Position numbers and translations under genes: made by a program
Source: CAWGHZ01 sp963775315
GTDB lineage: Bacteria; Pseudomonadota; Alphaproteobacteria; MPNO01; DASWLB01
NCBI GenBank assembly: GCA_963775315.1
Contig: CAVZIN010000007.1
Location: 1,984,001 to 2,048,000 of the forward strand
DNA length: 64,000 nucleotides
Reading direction: 5' to 3'
Shown here: piece by piece, positions 8,946 to 17,862 of the stretch
How the letters are laid out: each line of letters begins with the position of its first letter
How positions within the stretch are numbered: the first letter of the stretch is position 1
Notes under the pieces: generated by a model
What the model saw: the letters and a program-made list of their open reading frames with translations, nothing else
The model's database searches: none
What the model was told of the DNA's origin: nothing

Positions 8946-10261
8946 GCGTACTCCTTCTCGCGGCCGAACAGCCCGCGGAACACCGGGTAGATGTCGCGCG
9001 GCCCGCCGATCATGCGCATGGCGAAGGACGGCCAGCGGTCGGCGACCTCCTGGTATCCCGTCCACAGCACGCTGCCCGAGCGGCCGTAGAGGCCGGGCTC
9101 GCGCCGCTGGTCGGGCGAGATTTCGACATAGGCCATGTGCTGCACGATCGGCATCACCCGCTCGTTGAGAAGCGCGAGGCAGTGCGCGACGTCGGTCGGG
9201 ATGTCGTCGCCGTCCGACGCCTGGGCGACGTAGATGTTCCAGTCGGCGATCGGGTAGCGCGCCTCGACGATCTTCAGCATCTCCTCGAGCGCGGTGGACA
9301 CGACCGTGCCGCCGGTCTCGCGGCCGTAGAAGAACGTCTCTTCGTCCACCTCCGCCGCGGTGGAGGTGTGGCGCACGAACACCACGTCGACATGCTGGTA
9401 GCGGCGGGTGAGGAACAGGTGCAGCAGCATGAAGAACCGTTTGGCGAGGTCCTTCATCGCCTCGTCCATCGAGGCCGACACGTCCATCAGGCAGAACATC
9501 ACCGCCTGCGACACCGGCTTCGGCACCTGCTCGAACCGGTTGTAGCGAAGGTCGACCGGATCGATATAGGGCACGCGCTTCCGCCGTGTCTTGGCGCGGG
9601 CGAGCGCGACCTCGAGCTCGACGATGCGATGCTCGCGCGAGGTCGGGCCGGGCAGATCGCCGGTGCCGTCCTTGAGCAAGGCGAGCTCGTCCTCGAGCTC
9701 CTTGATCAGCGCGTCGGACGGGCGGCCGAGCGCGATGCGCCGCTGCAGCGAGCGGCGCACCGTGCGCACGAGGTTGAGCCGGTTCGGCGCGCCCGTGGTG
9801 GAGAAGCCGGCGCGCTGCGGCTTGAGCGCGACCTCGTCCTTGATCTTCTGCTTCACGAGGTCGGGGAGGTCGAGATCCTCGAAGAACAGGTCGAGGAATT
9901 CGTCTCGGGTCAGCGCGAAGGTAAAATCGTCCTCGCCCTCGCCGTCGGCGCTCGCCTTGCCGCCGCCGCCACGCCCGCCGCCGCCCGTCGGCTTGGCGAT
10001 GCGGTCGCCCTCGACATACTCCTTGTTGCCGGGCAGCACCCAACTGCGCTCGCCGGTGTCGGAATCGAGCACGAAGTGCGGCTCGCGGATGCCGTCCGAC
10101 GAGATCGAGACGTTCTCGCCCGAGGTGGCGTCCGACACGCTGCGCTTGCGCAGGTTGGAGCGGATCGCCTCGCGGATTTCGCCCCGCGCGCGGCGGATGA
10201 AGCGCTGCCGGTTGCCGAGGCTCTTGCCCTTGGGGTTTTCGCGCCGGTCGATGATGTCCAT
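8942..10261 (-). CDS. DUF444 / YeaH-YhbH family protein with VWA-like domain
   Basis: 439 residues from ATG 10261 (MDIIDRRENPKGKS), which has an AAGGGG box about nine bases upstream; a GTG six codons earlier (10279) is possible. The protein starts with the basic RRENPKGKSLGNRQRFIRR block usual in this family and contains a glycine-rich linker. Its C-terminal half is a von Willebrand A-like domain with the metal-site motif DVSASM (LMDVSASMDEAMKDLAKRFF). It is the middle gene of the kinase operon, and family members work with PrkA/YeaG in nutrient-stress responses. Molecular function is unknown. Separated from prkA by about 27 bases. Confidence 0.92.
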   Translation of the reverse strand: MDIIDRRENPKGKSLGNRQRFIRRARGEIREAIRSNLRKRSVSDATSGENVSISSDGIREPHFVLDSDTGERSWVLPGNKEYVEGDRIAKPTGGGGRGGGGKASADGEGEDDFTFALTRDEFLDLFFEDLDLPDLVKQKIKDEVALKPQRAGFSTTGAPNRLNLVRTVRRSLQRRIALGRPSDALIKELEDELALLKDGTGDLPGPTSREHRIVELEVALARAKTRRKRVPYIDPVDLRYNRFEQVPKPVSQAVMFCLMDVSASMDEAMKDLAKRFFMLLHLFLTRRYQHVDVVFVRHTSTAAEVDEETFFYGRETGGTVVSTALEEMLKIVEARYPIADWNIYVAQASDGDDIPTDVAHCLALLNERVMPIVQHMAYVEISPDQRREPGLYGRSGSVLWTGYQEVADRWPSFAMRMIGGPRDIYPVFRGLFGREKEYA

Positions 10262-10288
10262 CGGCTCGTGCCCCTTCACTCGCTCCGA

Positions 10289-12232
10289 TTAGCCGGACTT
10301 CTGGACGCGCATGTACCAGTCAACCAGCCGGCGGACCTGACGCTCGGTATAGCCGTGCGCGACCATGCGCTCGAGGAACGCCTGGTGCTTCTTCTCGCTC
10401 TCCGAGTCCTTCTTGGTGCCGAACGAGATGACGGGCAGCAGCTCCTCGACCTGCGAGAACATGCGCTTCTCGATGACCTCGCGGATCTTCTCGTACGACG
10501 TCCAGCGCGGGTTGTTGCCGCCCGACGCCGCGCGCTGGCGCAGCGCGTACTTCACCACCTCGTTCCGGAAGTCCTTGGGGTTGGCGATGCCCGCCGGCTT
10601 CTCGGTCTTGGAGAGCTCCTGGTCCAGCATCTCGCGGTTGAGGAGCTGGCCGGTGTCGGGATCCTTGTAGTCCTGGTTCTCGACCCACGCGTCGGCGTAG
10701 GAGATATAGCGGTCGAACAGGTTCTGGCCGTAATCCTCGTAGGATTCGAGGTACGCCTTCTGGATCTCCTTGCCGATATACTCGGCGTAGCGCGGCGCGA
10801 GCTCCGCCTTGATGAAGGTCAGGTACTTCTGCTCGGTCTCGGACGGGAACTGCTCGCGCCGGATCGCCGACTCCAGCACGTACATCAGATGCACCGGGTC
10901 GGCCGCGACCTCCTGCGTGTCGAAATTGTAGGTCTCGGACAGCACCTTGTAGGCGAAGCGGGTGGAAAGCCCGTCCATGCCCTCGTCGACGCCGGCGGCG
11001 TCGCGGTACTCGTGCACCGTCTTCGCCTGCGGGTCGGTGTCCTTCAGGCTCTCGCCGTTATAGACGCGGAGCTTGGCGTAGAGCGACGAGTTCTCATGCT
11101 CCTTGAGGCGGGTGAGCACCGAGAAGCGCGCCATCATCTCAAGCGTGCCGGGCGCGCGCACCGCGCGGGCGAGTTCCGACTGGCCGACGAGCTTGTCGTA
11201 GATGCTCACCTCCTCGTCGACGCGCAGGCAGTACGGCACCTTGATCACCGAGATGCGGTCGAGGAAGGCCTCGTTGTTGCGGTTGGACTTGAAGCTCTTC
11301 CACTCGGACTCGTTCGAGTGGGCGAGGATCAGCCCCTGGTACGGCAGGGCGCCGATGCCCTCCGTCCCCATGTAGTTGTTCTCCTGCGTCGCCGTTAGCA
11401 GTGGGTGCAGCATCTTGAGCGGCGCCTTGAACATCTCGACGAACTCGAGGATGCCCTGGGTGGTGACGTTGAGCCCGCCGGAATAGGCGTAGGCGTCAGG
11501 GTCCTCCTGGCCGAAATATTCCAGCTTGCGGATGTCGACCTTGCCGACCAGCGACGAGATGTCCTGGTTGTTCTCGTCGCCCGGCTCGGTCTTGGCGACG
11601 CAGATCTGGCGCACCTTCGAGGGGTGCAGGCGCACCACCTTGAACTTCGAGATGTCGCCCTCGAAGTCGTCGAGCCGCTTGATCGCCCAACCCGAGCAGA
11701 GCCCGGTGAGGCGCCGGCGCGGGATTTTGTAGCGCTCCTCCATCGTGGCGCCGTGGCGCGCCGGGTCGAACAGCCCCAGCGGGCTCTCGTAGATCGGGCT
11801 CAGCCGGTCGCCGGCCTTCAGCACGTAGACCGGCTCCTCCTCCATCACCTGCTTCAGCCGCTCGGCGAGCGACGACTTGCCGCCGCCGACCGGCCCCAGC
11901 AGATAGAGGATCTGCTTCCGTTCCTCCAGCCCCTGCGCGGCGTGGCGCAGGAAGCCCACGATCCGCTCGATCGTGTCCTCCATGCCGTAGAAGTCGGAGA
12001 AGTAGGGATAGATGCGGATCGTCCGGTTCTGGAAGATGCGGCCCAGCCGGTCGTCGCGCGAGGTGTCGAAAATCTGCGGCTCGCCGATCGCCGAAAGCAT
12101 GCGCTCCGCCGGCGAGGCGTACATCATCGGGTCGTCACGGCAGCCTTCGAGATAGTCCCACAGGCTCATCTCGGTCCAGGTACGGGCGGCGTACTCCCGA
12201 GAGAAGGCGTCGAGGACATTGGCTTCGGTCAT
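10289..12232 (-). CDS. prkA: PrkA/YeaG family serine protein kinase
   Basis: 647 residues from the ATG at 12232 (MTEANVLDAFSREYAARTW); the frame runs upstream to 12310 without a better start. An N-terminal AAA-type module has the Walker A motif GPVGGGKSSLAERLK near residues 112-126. It is followed by the PrkA-specific region (EDPDAYAYSGGLNVTTQGILEF is characteristic) and a C-terminal kinase-like domain. In other bacteria these kinases or AAA proteins act in sporulation, nitrogen starvation and stationary phase. First gene of the operon with DUF444 and spoVR; its promoter must lie in the 312 bases between it and the tRNA gene. Confidence 0.94.
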   Translation of the reverse strand: MTEANVLDAFSREYAARTWTEMSLWDYLEGCRDDPMMYASPAERMLSAIGEPQIFDTSRDDRLGRIFQNRTIRIYPYFSDFYGMEDTIERIVGFLRHAAQGLEERKQILYLLGPVGGGKSSLAERLKQVMEEEPVYVLKAGDRLSPIYESPLGLFDPARHGATMEERYKIPRRRLTGLCSGWAIKRLDDFEGDISKFKVVRLHPSKVRQICVAKTEPGDENNQDISSLVGKVDIRKLEYFGQEDPDAYAYSGGLNVTTQGILEFVEMFKAPLKMLHPLLTATQENNYMGTEGIGALPYQGLILAHSNESEWKSFKSNRNNEAFLDRISVIKVPYCLRVDEEVSIYDKLVGQSELARAVRAPGTLEMMARFSVLTRLKEHENSSLYAKLRVYNGESLKDTDPQAKTVHEYRDAAGVDEGMDGLSTRFAYKVLSETYNFDTQEVAADPVHLMYVLESAIRREQFPSETEQKYLTFIKAELAPRYAEYIGKEIQKAYLESYEDYGQNLFDRYISYADAWVENQDYKDPDTGQLLNREMLDQELSKTEKPAGIANPKDFRNEVVKYALRQRAASGGNNPRWTSYEKIREVIEKRMFSQVEELLPVISFGTKKDSESEKKHQAFLERMVAHGYTERQVRRLVDWYMRVQKSG

Positions 12233-12544
12233 ACCCGGCTCTCCACATTGCGAGGTCTCGACCCGAAACGCGCGCGGCGAACCACCGATACTGCTAACAC
12301 TCTCACCCACGCCGAGCTTCGCGCCGTTATGCTTAGCATTCCGTTACTTTCCGGATGGTCCTGCCATTCCAACTGGTTGGCACCGACCGCAAAGGCAACT
12401 TCCGCCGCCATTCGAAGTTCCCTCGACGCCACGGTCCGGCCCGAACCGGCGGCGTCGCACACATCCGAGTCACGGAGGTACACGGGCGGCGACGGGCGAA
12501 ACCGTCCTTGCGTCGCGCGCGCGAAAGCTTCACGAATGTGAGCG
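12233..12544. promoter_or_regulatory. intergenic region between prkA and tRNA-Leu
   Basis: About 310 bases separate the divergent prkA operon and tRNA-Leu. No convincing gene is present: the small open frames here are not preceded by ribosome binding sites and have no recognisable residues. It must carry the prkA operon promoter (leftward) and the tRNA promoter (rightward). A weak TTGCGT element with a 17-base spacer before CACGAA lies just ahead of the tRNA but matches poorly. No long palindrome or insertion sequence was seen. Confidence 0.4.
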
Positions 12545-12631
12545 GCCCGCTTGGTGGAACCGGTAGACACAACGGACTTAAAATCCGTTCGCCGCGAGGC
12601 GGTCCGGGTTCGAGTCCCGGAGCGGGCACCA
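12545..12631 (+). tRNA. tRNA-Leu, anticodon UAA
   Basis: An 87-base cloverleaf. The acceptor stem GCCCGCT pairs with AGCGGGC, followed by the discriminator A and an encoded CCA. The anticodon arm ACGGA-CTTAAAA-TCCGT gives loop positions 34-36 as TAA, reading UUA leucine codons. The T arm has GGTTCGAGTCC. The long variable arm (CGCCGCGAGGCG region) is the class II feature expected for leucine. A hairpin with 7-base-pair stem ACGCGGC/GCCGCGT at 12633-12649 lies directly after it. Confidence 0.95.
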
Positions 12632-12632
12632 C

Positions 12633-12649
12633 ACGCGGCGAGGCCGCGT
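12633..12649 (+). terminator. hairpin directly after tRNA-Leu
   Basis: Perfect 7-base-pair inverted repeat ACGCGGC-gag-GCCGCGT begins two bases after the tRNA CCA end. There is no following T tract, so it is either a weak terminator or a 3' processing signal. Confidence 0.35.
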
Positions 12650-12857
12650 CTACAAGGCGATTGTGCTACCAGATGGCTGGCCATCTCTCGGTCACACTTA
12701 TGCTTACCTAACGATACCGCGACCGGGCCGCCGGAAAAAGTGGAGAGTGCGTAGAAATCCGAATCGCCCCGAGATTCGGCGCGGTGCTCACGAACTCGTG
12801 TTCCGCGCGCCACCTATGCGCGCGCCATATAGTGCGGCGCGATCTGAAGGAGGACCG

Positions 12858-13937
12858 ATGGAGTTCGGCTATTTCACGCTCAGCGACAACGCCTATCCCG
12901 GCAACACGCGCACGCCGAACATGCTGGTGCGCGACATCGCCGCGCAGGCGATCCACGCCGACGCGATCGGGATGCATTCGGCCTGGATCGGCGAGCATCA
13001 CTTCTCGACGCTCGGCGTCGTGTCGTCGCCCGAACTCCTGCTCGGCCACGTCGCGGCGCGGACGCAGCGCATCCGGCTCGCGCCGGCGGTGAACGTGCTG
13101 CCGCTGCACCATCCGATCCGCGTCGCCGAGCAGTGGGCGATGCTCGACCTGCTGTCCGGCGGGCGCGTCGATTTCGCCACCGGGCGGGGCTATGACCGGC
13201 GCGAATACGGCCCGCTCGGCGCCAATTTCGAGCAGAACGCCGAGATTTTCGCCGAGGGATGCGAGATCGTGCAGCGCCTGTGGGCGAACGACGCGCCGGT
13301 GAGCCACCACGGCCGCCACTACACGTTCGACGAGGTCGAGATCACCCCGCGCCCGGTGCAGGCGCCGATCCCGTGCTGCGTGGCGTCGTTCTCGAAGCCG
13401 TCGATGGCGCTCGCCGCGCGGCTGGGCTGGGGGCTCGTCGTCGCCGCCGGCCAGGCGAGCGCGATGCACGGCTCGCTCGCCCGCGTCGCCGAGCTCTACC
13501 GCGAATGCTGCGCGGCGGAAGGCGGCACGCAGGGGCGGCTGACCACCAGCTATTTCATCCACTTCGCCGACACGCCGGAGGCCGAGCGCGCGGCGCGCGA
13601 GCGCCAGCTCCGCTACCACCGCGATTGCACGTCGCACGCTTTCCCCAGCGATCCAAAGACCGCGCCCGCCAACTACGCCTACTTCAAAGACATCGTGGCC
13701 CGCTACCAGACGATGAAGCCCGAGGATTTCACCGACTCGGCGGTGCTGATCGGCACGCCGGCGCGCATCGTCGACATACTGAAGGCCAAGGTCGAGGCCG
13801 CCGGGTTCGACGAGGCGATCCTCTATTTCAACCTCGGCCTCAAGCCGCACGGCCAGGTGCTGGACGAGATGTCCCGCTTCATGGAGGAGGTCGCGCCGCA
13901 GTTCGACGGCGCGCACCGCCGGCTTTCGAAGGCGTAG
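12858..13937 (+). CDS. LLM-class (luciferase-like) flavin-dependent oxidoreductase
   Basis: 359 residues from ATG 12858, with a strong GAAGGAGG box seven bases upstream. The TIM-barrel flavin monooxygenase family is recognised from MEFGYFTLSDNAYPGN at the N-terminus, HSAWIGEHHFSTLGVVSSPELL, the LAPAVNVLPLHHPIRVAEQWAMLDLLSGGRVDFATGRGYD core, and IGTPARIVDILKAKVEAAGFDE near the C-terminus. Reduced FMN supplied by a separate reductase is the usual cosubstrate; the substrate cannot be told from sequence. It faces a second, distinct LLM gene across an eight-base gap, so the pair are convergent, not co-transcribed. Confidence 0.88.
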   Translation: MEFGYFTLSDNAYPGNTRTPNMLVRDIAAQAIHADAIGMHSAWIGEHHFSTLGVVSSPELLLGHVAARTQRIRLAPAVNVLPLHHPIRVAEQWAMLDLLSGGRVDFATGRGYDRREYGPLGANFEQNAEIFAEGCEIVQRLWANDAPVSHHGRHYTFDEVEITPRPVQAPIPCCVASFSKPSMALAARLGWGLVVAAGQASAMHGSLARVAELYRECCAAEGGTQGRLTTSYFIHFADTPEAERAARERQLRYHRDCTSHAFPSDPKTAPANYAYFKDIVARYQTMKPEDFTDSAVLIGTPARIVDILKAKVEAAGFDEAILYFNLGLKPHGQVLDEMSRFMEEVAPQFDGAHRRLSKA

Positions 13938-13945
13938 CTCCCTAC

Positions 13946-15103
13946 CTACTCCGCCGCCGCGCGGGCGTGGGTCTCGGCGCGGAAGTGCGGCATGACCTCC
14001 TTCGCGAACATCTCGATGTTCTTGCGGGTGAGGTCGGCCGGCAGCGTGCCGAACTGCGAGAAGATCAGCAGATTGTCGAACTTCGCCTGCGCCCGGTACT
14101 CCTCGAGCCGGCGCCGCACGGTCGCCGGGCTGCCGATGATCACCCAGCCCGCCTCGTCCAGCATCTCGGCCGTCGCCCCGGTCCGGTTCGTCATCTTGCT
14201 CTTGGCGATCGATTTCAGCGAGCCGATCGAGGTGTAGCCCGGCGGCAGCAGGAATTCCGGCGGCGTCTTCAGGTACTTGTGCAGGAAGGCCTCGATATGC
14301 GGCTTGGCCTCGCGCATGGCGATCTCGTCGGTCTCGGCGACGTAGACGGGCGCGGCCCAGGCGAGCTGCGACGGCGTCGACTGGTAGCCGTTCTTCTGCG
14401 CCTCCTGGCGGTACATCTCGAAATAGCGCGCCACCGACGTGAACGGCGAATAGGTCTGGCAGTAGGTGTATTTCTTCTTCGCCGCCCAGACGATCGTCTC
14501 GGACGAGCCCTGCGACGGGATCCAGATCGGCGGATGCGGCGTCTGGTAGCAGCGCGGCCACGGGTTCACGTAGTTGAAGTCGTAATGCTTGCCGTGATGG
14601 CGGAACGGGCCCGGCTCGGTCCAGGCGCGGATGATCAGATCGTGCGCCTCGTGGAACCGCTCGTGCAACTCGCCGGGGTTCGCGCCGGTCGAGTGGTACT
14701 CGGTGCCGACGCCGCGCACGAACCCGCCGATGAACTTGCCCCGCATCAGATTGTCGAGGATCGCGTACTCCTCGGCCACCACCAGCGGGTTGTTGAGCAG
14801 CGGCAAGGCGCGGCCCAGCACGGCGAGCTTGGCGTTCTTCAGCCGCCGCGCAAGCGCGCCCGCGAACACGGTGGGCGTCGGCATCAGCCCGTAGGCGGTC
14901 TGGTGATGCTCGTTGACGCAGACCCCGTCATAGCCGAGCGAGTCCGCGAACTCGAGCTCGTCCAGGTAGCGGTGATAGAGCTCCGCCCCCTTCACCGGAT
15001 CGTACAGGCTGTTGGGCAGCACCACCCAGCTCGACGGGTACTTGTCCGCCTCGGTGAAGTCGAGATGCGCGTAGGGCATCAGATGGAAGCAGAAGAATTG
15101 CAT
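13946..15103 (-). CDS. LLM-class flavin-dependent oxidoreductase
   Basis: 385 residues from ATG 15103, preceded by AGGGAGGG; the longer frame to 15169 lacks a ribosome binding site. N-terminus QFFCFHLMPYAHLDF and the conserved NEHHQTAYGLMPTP mark the luciferase-like fold. Central GGFVRGVGTEYHSTGANPGE and C-terminal IGSPATVRRRLEEYRAQAKFDN are usual for this family. The W-P-Q-rich middle (RCYQTPHPPIWIPSQGSSET) resembles long-chain or aromatic monooxygenase members. Substrate unknown. Convergent with the previous LLM gene; no reductase gene is next to either. Confidence 0.87.
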   Translation of the reverse strand: MQFFCFHLMPYAHLDFTEADKYPSSWVVLPNSLYDPVKGAELYHRYLDELEFADSLGYDGVCVNEHHQTAYGLMPTPTVFAGALARRLKNAKLAVLGRALPLLNNPLVVAEEYAILDNLMRGKFIGGFVRGVGTEYHSTGANPGELHERFHEAHDLIIRAWTEPGPFRHHGKHYDFNYVNPWPRCYQTPHPPIWIPSQGSSETIVWAAKKKYTYCQTYSPFTSVARYFEMYRQEAQKNGYQSTPSQLAWAAPVYVAETDEIAMREAKPHIEAFLHKYLKTPPEFLLPPGYTSIGSLKSIAKSKMTNRTGATAEMLDEAGWVIIGSPATVRRRLEEYRAQAKFDNLLIFSQFGTLPADLTRKNIEMFAKEVMPHFRAETHARAAAE

Positions 15104-15451
15104 GGCGGCCCTCCCTGACCGGGCGCAATCGGTATCGAAGCATAGACCCCGGTCGCCCGCCGCGTCCACCGGCGCCCCGGCCCGTCACCCGAATGTCGCC
15201 TCTACGTCGCCTCAAGCCACCCGGATGTCGCCTCACCAGCGAGCCGGTCGCCGCGCAAGCCCTTGAGGCGCAACGATTGTGACCCGAACGCGCTGGAAAA
15301 ATTCCTGAGGCGACGTTATCCAGCCCTGAAAACCAGCGTAACAGGGCCGCCTTATACAGGAATTTGTTCCGAAATGCAAGGGTTCGCATATACCCTTACC
15401 GCGTAGCGCAGGTTGCGATAGCGTCGCGAAGTGACCGCTCAGGGAGAGGCA
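15104..15451. promoter_or_regulatory. intergenic region with phased GTCGCCTC repeats
   Basis: About 350 bases between the - strand LLM gene and the + strand hypothetical gene. No gene is supported. It contains three direct copies of GTCGCCTC at 15195, 15206 and 15227 (offsets 11 and 21 bases, about one and two helical turns) and an inverted copy GAGGCGAC at 15307-15314, with a partial inverted copy at about 15265. This layout resembles a cluster of protein-binding sites. Base composition falls toward the hypothetical gene. Confidence 0.45.
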
Positions 15452-16111
15452 ATGCCGATCTTGGTTTCTGCTCGCGAATTTGCGGGCGGCGTTCTGCGCC
15501 GCTTTTATTTTTGGTTGCCCGCCGTTTTTCTCGACCCGTTCGACCTGTACGACCGATTCAAATCCTCGCTTCCAGAACGGCTTCAAGTAGAAATTAGCTT
15601 TCCATCAAAGTGGGGATTGATAGCGCTGGTTGTCCTTTTGGCCTGGGCCGCAGTCCTAACCTTTCACAAGGTGCGCATAGAGCGTGATGCATTCGCGCAA
15701 AATCGTTCGCCGCAGCCGGACATGCCACTTTCACAAGCCGTTCAGGGCATACTTGGAATTACAGAGCTTTGGGGAGACGGTTCCGCTGGTCCAATAGGCC
15801 AAACTCTATCGGATATACGACAACAGGCGCATTTGGGGACGATATCCGTGTGGGGAAGACGGGATTGCCCGGATGGGCTCGAGTCCGCCTATCCACTTAC
15901 AGAAATGCACCGCGAGGATTGGGACTATATCGGTATCTCATACCTTGATTTTTTATCAAATGAAAAGGGCACAACGGAAGTGCGGCGCACAAACGCCAAC
16001 GTCGAACGATATCACGACCTTCACCTTAACGCAGCTCAAGTCCGTCTTATTTGGCCTCCACGAAAGAAACGGCGACCTTGGTCCTTCTTATTACCTGAAC
16101 GTGGGTGCTAG
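15452..16111 (+). CDS. hypothetical protein, single membrane span, lower-GC gene
   Basis: 219 residues from ATG 15452, with GGGAGAGG seven bases upstream. Not recognised by name. Residues about 1-45 are aromatic-rich (RRFYFWLPAVFLDPFDLYDRF), and one membrane helix lies near residues 54-72 (WGLIALVVLLAWAAVLTF). The rest is soluble and ends in DLHLNAAQVRLIWPP, an ending I associate with uncharacterised rhizobial hypotheticals (DL-V---QV--LWP). Codon use is clearly more AT-rich than its neighbours, suggesting transfer. The stop abuts the next frame at 16112. Confidence 0.6.
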   Translation: MPILVSAREFAGGVLRRFYFWLPAVFLDPFDLYDRFKSSLPERLQVEISFPSKWGLIALVVLLAWAAVLTFHKVRIERDAFAQNRSPQPDMPLSQAVQGILGITELWGDGSAGPIGQTLSDIRQQAHLGTISVWGRRDCPDGLESAYPLTEMHREDWDYIGISYLDFLSNEKGTTEVRRTNANVERYHDLHLNAAQVRLIWPPRKKRRPWSFLLPERGC

Positions 16112-16168
16112 ATGTCATACGGCAAAAACGTTAGCCTCGAAGGAACTCCGGAAACTCAATCGCGAGAC

Positions 16169-17029
16169 ATGCCTGACCGACCCGGCCCGGAACCCAACTC
16201 GACGGCGGTGCGCGTGGCCCTGTGGCGCGCGCTGCACGTGCTCGCCGATCCGCCGCCGCACGTGCTCGCGGACGAGGTCGGTCTGGCGCTCGCGGCGCCG
16301 GCCGAGGGCTGGCGGCAGCGCCCCGACATGAACCTTCACGGGACCAGCCGCTTCCGCGCTTCGATCGTCGCCCGCGCGCGGTACATCGAGGATCTGGTGG
16401 TCGAGCGGGCCGAGCAGGGCGTCGACCAGTACGTCATCCTTGGCGCCGGGCTGGACACGTTCGTCCAGCGGCGGAAGGAGATCGCGGCACGGCTCACCGT
16501 GTTCGAGATCGACCGGCCCGAGCCGCAGGCATGGAAGCGCCGCCGGCTGGAGGAATTGGGGTTCGGAGTCCCGGAGAGGCTCAAGCTGGTGCCGGTCGAT
16601 TTCGAGGCGGGCGGCTCGTGGCGCGACGCCCTCGCCGCAGCGGGCTTCGACGCGGCCCGGCCGGCGGTGATCGCGTCGACCGGGGTCAGCATGTACCTGA
16701 CACGGGAGGCGAACGCGGCGACGCTGCGCCAGGTGGCGGCGTTCGCGCCCGGCTCCGCCCTCGCCATGTCGTTCCTGCTGCCGACCGAGATGGCGGACGC
16801 CGAGGACCGGCCGGGCATCGAGGCGGCGGCGCGCGGCGCGTGCGCGAGCGGCCATCCGTTCGTGAGCTTCTTCACGCCCGGGGAAATACTGGCGCTGGCG
16901 CGTGAGGCAGGGTTCGCGGAGGCGCGGCACGTCTCGGCCGCCGAGCTCGCCCGGCGCTACTTCGCGGACCGTCCCGACGGGCTGCGCCCGCCGGACAACG
17001 CGGAGGAGCTTCTGGTCGCGACGCGCTGA
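16169..17029 (+). CDS. class I SAM-dependent methyltransferase (leucine carboxyl methyltransferase-like)
   Basis: 286 residues from the ATG at 16169 (MPDRPGPEPNSTAVRVALWR); the frame is open from an ATG at 16112, but the first 19 codons have the lower-GC character of the preceding gene. DQYVILGAGLDTFVQRR supplies the SAM-binding motif and is typical of the PPM1/TIGR00027 putative O-methyltransferase group, as are VFEIDRPEPQAWKRRRL and VIASTGVSMYLTREA. Substrate unknown. It stands alone between a hypothetical gene and a convergent hydrolase. Confidence 0.85.
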   Translation: MPDRPGPEPNSTAVRVALWRALHVLADPPPHVLADEVGLALAAPAEGWRQRPDMNLHGTSRFRASIVARARYIEDLVVERAEQGVDQYVILGAGLDTFVQRRKEIAARLTVFEIDRPEPQAWKRRRLEELGFGVPERLKLVPVDFEAGGSWRDALAAAGFDAARPAVIASTGVSMYLTREANAATLRQVAAFAPGSALAMSFLLPTEMADAEDRPGIEAAARGACASGHPFVSFFTPGEILALAREAGFAEARHVSAAELARRYFADRPDGLRPPDNAEELLVATR

Positions 17030-17041
17030 GCGGGACCGCTG

Positions 17042-17761
17042 CTACGCCGCCGCTTCGGCGAGCAGGATTTCGGCGAGGCCGGCCGGATCGATGACCATGG
17101 CGTCGTGGCCGCAATTCATCTCGTAGAAGCGCCAGGCGGGATCGTGGCGGAAGCGTTCGGCGAACCGGTCGAAGCTGCCGGTCGCGGGCTTCGGACAGTA
17201 GATGTAGCTCCGCGGCAGGGAGTTGGCCGCGCCCGTCGGCGCCTGGACCGGGTCGGTCATGGTCAGCATCGGCTGGTCGACCACGCGGCGCGTCACCCAG
17301 TCCACGTCCGCCGGATCGCTGACGCCGAAAAAGGCGGGGCTGCGCGACGGCACGCGGTTCTCCGCCGGCCGCGGCGGCGCCTCGCCCGCGGGCGCGGGAC
17401 GCGCGAGGTCCATCAAACTCTGCCCGTGCTCCGGCACGAAGGCGTCGAGATAGACGAGGCGGCGGATGCGGCCGGCGGCCTGCTCGGCTGCGCCGGTGAT
17501 GACCATGCCGGCATAGGAGTGGCCGACCAGCACCACGTCGGAAAGCTCCTCGGCGTCGAGCAGCGCCGCGATGTCGGCGACGTGGTCGGCGAGCGCGATG
17601 TCGGGCCGGAATAGATGCGCCCGGTCGCCGAGCCCGGTCAGCGTCGGCGCGAACACCTCGTGGCCCTTCGCCCGCAGGAGCGGCACGACGCGGCGCCAGC
17701 ACCAGCCGCCGTGCCAGGCGCCGTGGACGAGGACGATGGGCGGCTTCGTCGTGGTCGGCAT
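17042..17761 (-). CDS. alpha/beta hydrolase
   Basis: 239 residues from ATG 17761, with a GGAGGAAG ribosome binding site. The oxyanion-hole segment is LVHGAWHGGWCW; the nucleophile elbow GHSYAG (Ser) is in VVLVGHSYAGMVI; the catalytic His is probably in NCGHDAMV near the C-terminus; FAPTLTGLGDRAHL is typical of the salicylate esterase/hydroxynitrile lyase-like group of small esterases. The substrate is not predictable. Converges on the methyltransferase gene (12 bases between stops). Confidence 0.86.
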   Translation of the reverse strand: MPTTTKPPIVLVHGAWHGGWCWRRVVPLLRAKGHEVFAPTLTGLGDRAHLFRPDIALADHVADIAALLDAEELSDVVLVGHSYAGMVITGAAEQAAGRIRRLVYLDAFVPEHGQSLMDLARPAPAGEAPPRPAENRVPSRSPAFFGVSDPADVDWVTRRVVDQPMLTMTDPVQAPTGAANSLPRSYIYCPKPATGSFDRFAERFRHDPAWRFYEMNCGHDAMVIDPAGLAEILLAEAAA

Positions 17762-17862
17762 GATCGCTTCCTCCCGGTTCGCGGCCACGCCGCGACGCGT
17801 CATCGCATCCTACGCGGATTTCCGCAGGTTACGGCAGCGTGCGACACGCCCGGCGAGGACGG

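Noticed and set aside
9137..11398. A 753-codon open frame on the + strand opposite DUF444 and prkA
   Set aside because: It is the antisense shadow of two clearly recognisable genes; its translation is low-complexity Arg/Leu/Ala/Val with no motif. Similar long shadows occur opposite most genes here because of the high GC content.
15873..16331. A possible frameshifted ending of the hypothetical gene at 15452 (frame with TLTQLKSVLFGLHERNGDL)
   Set aside because: The original frame ends in DLHLNAAQVRLIWPP, an ending I know from similar hypotheticals, so no frameshift is needed.
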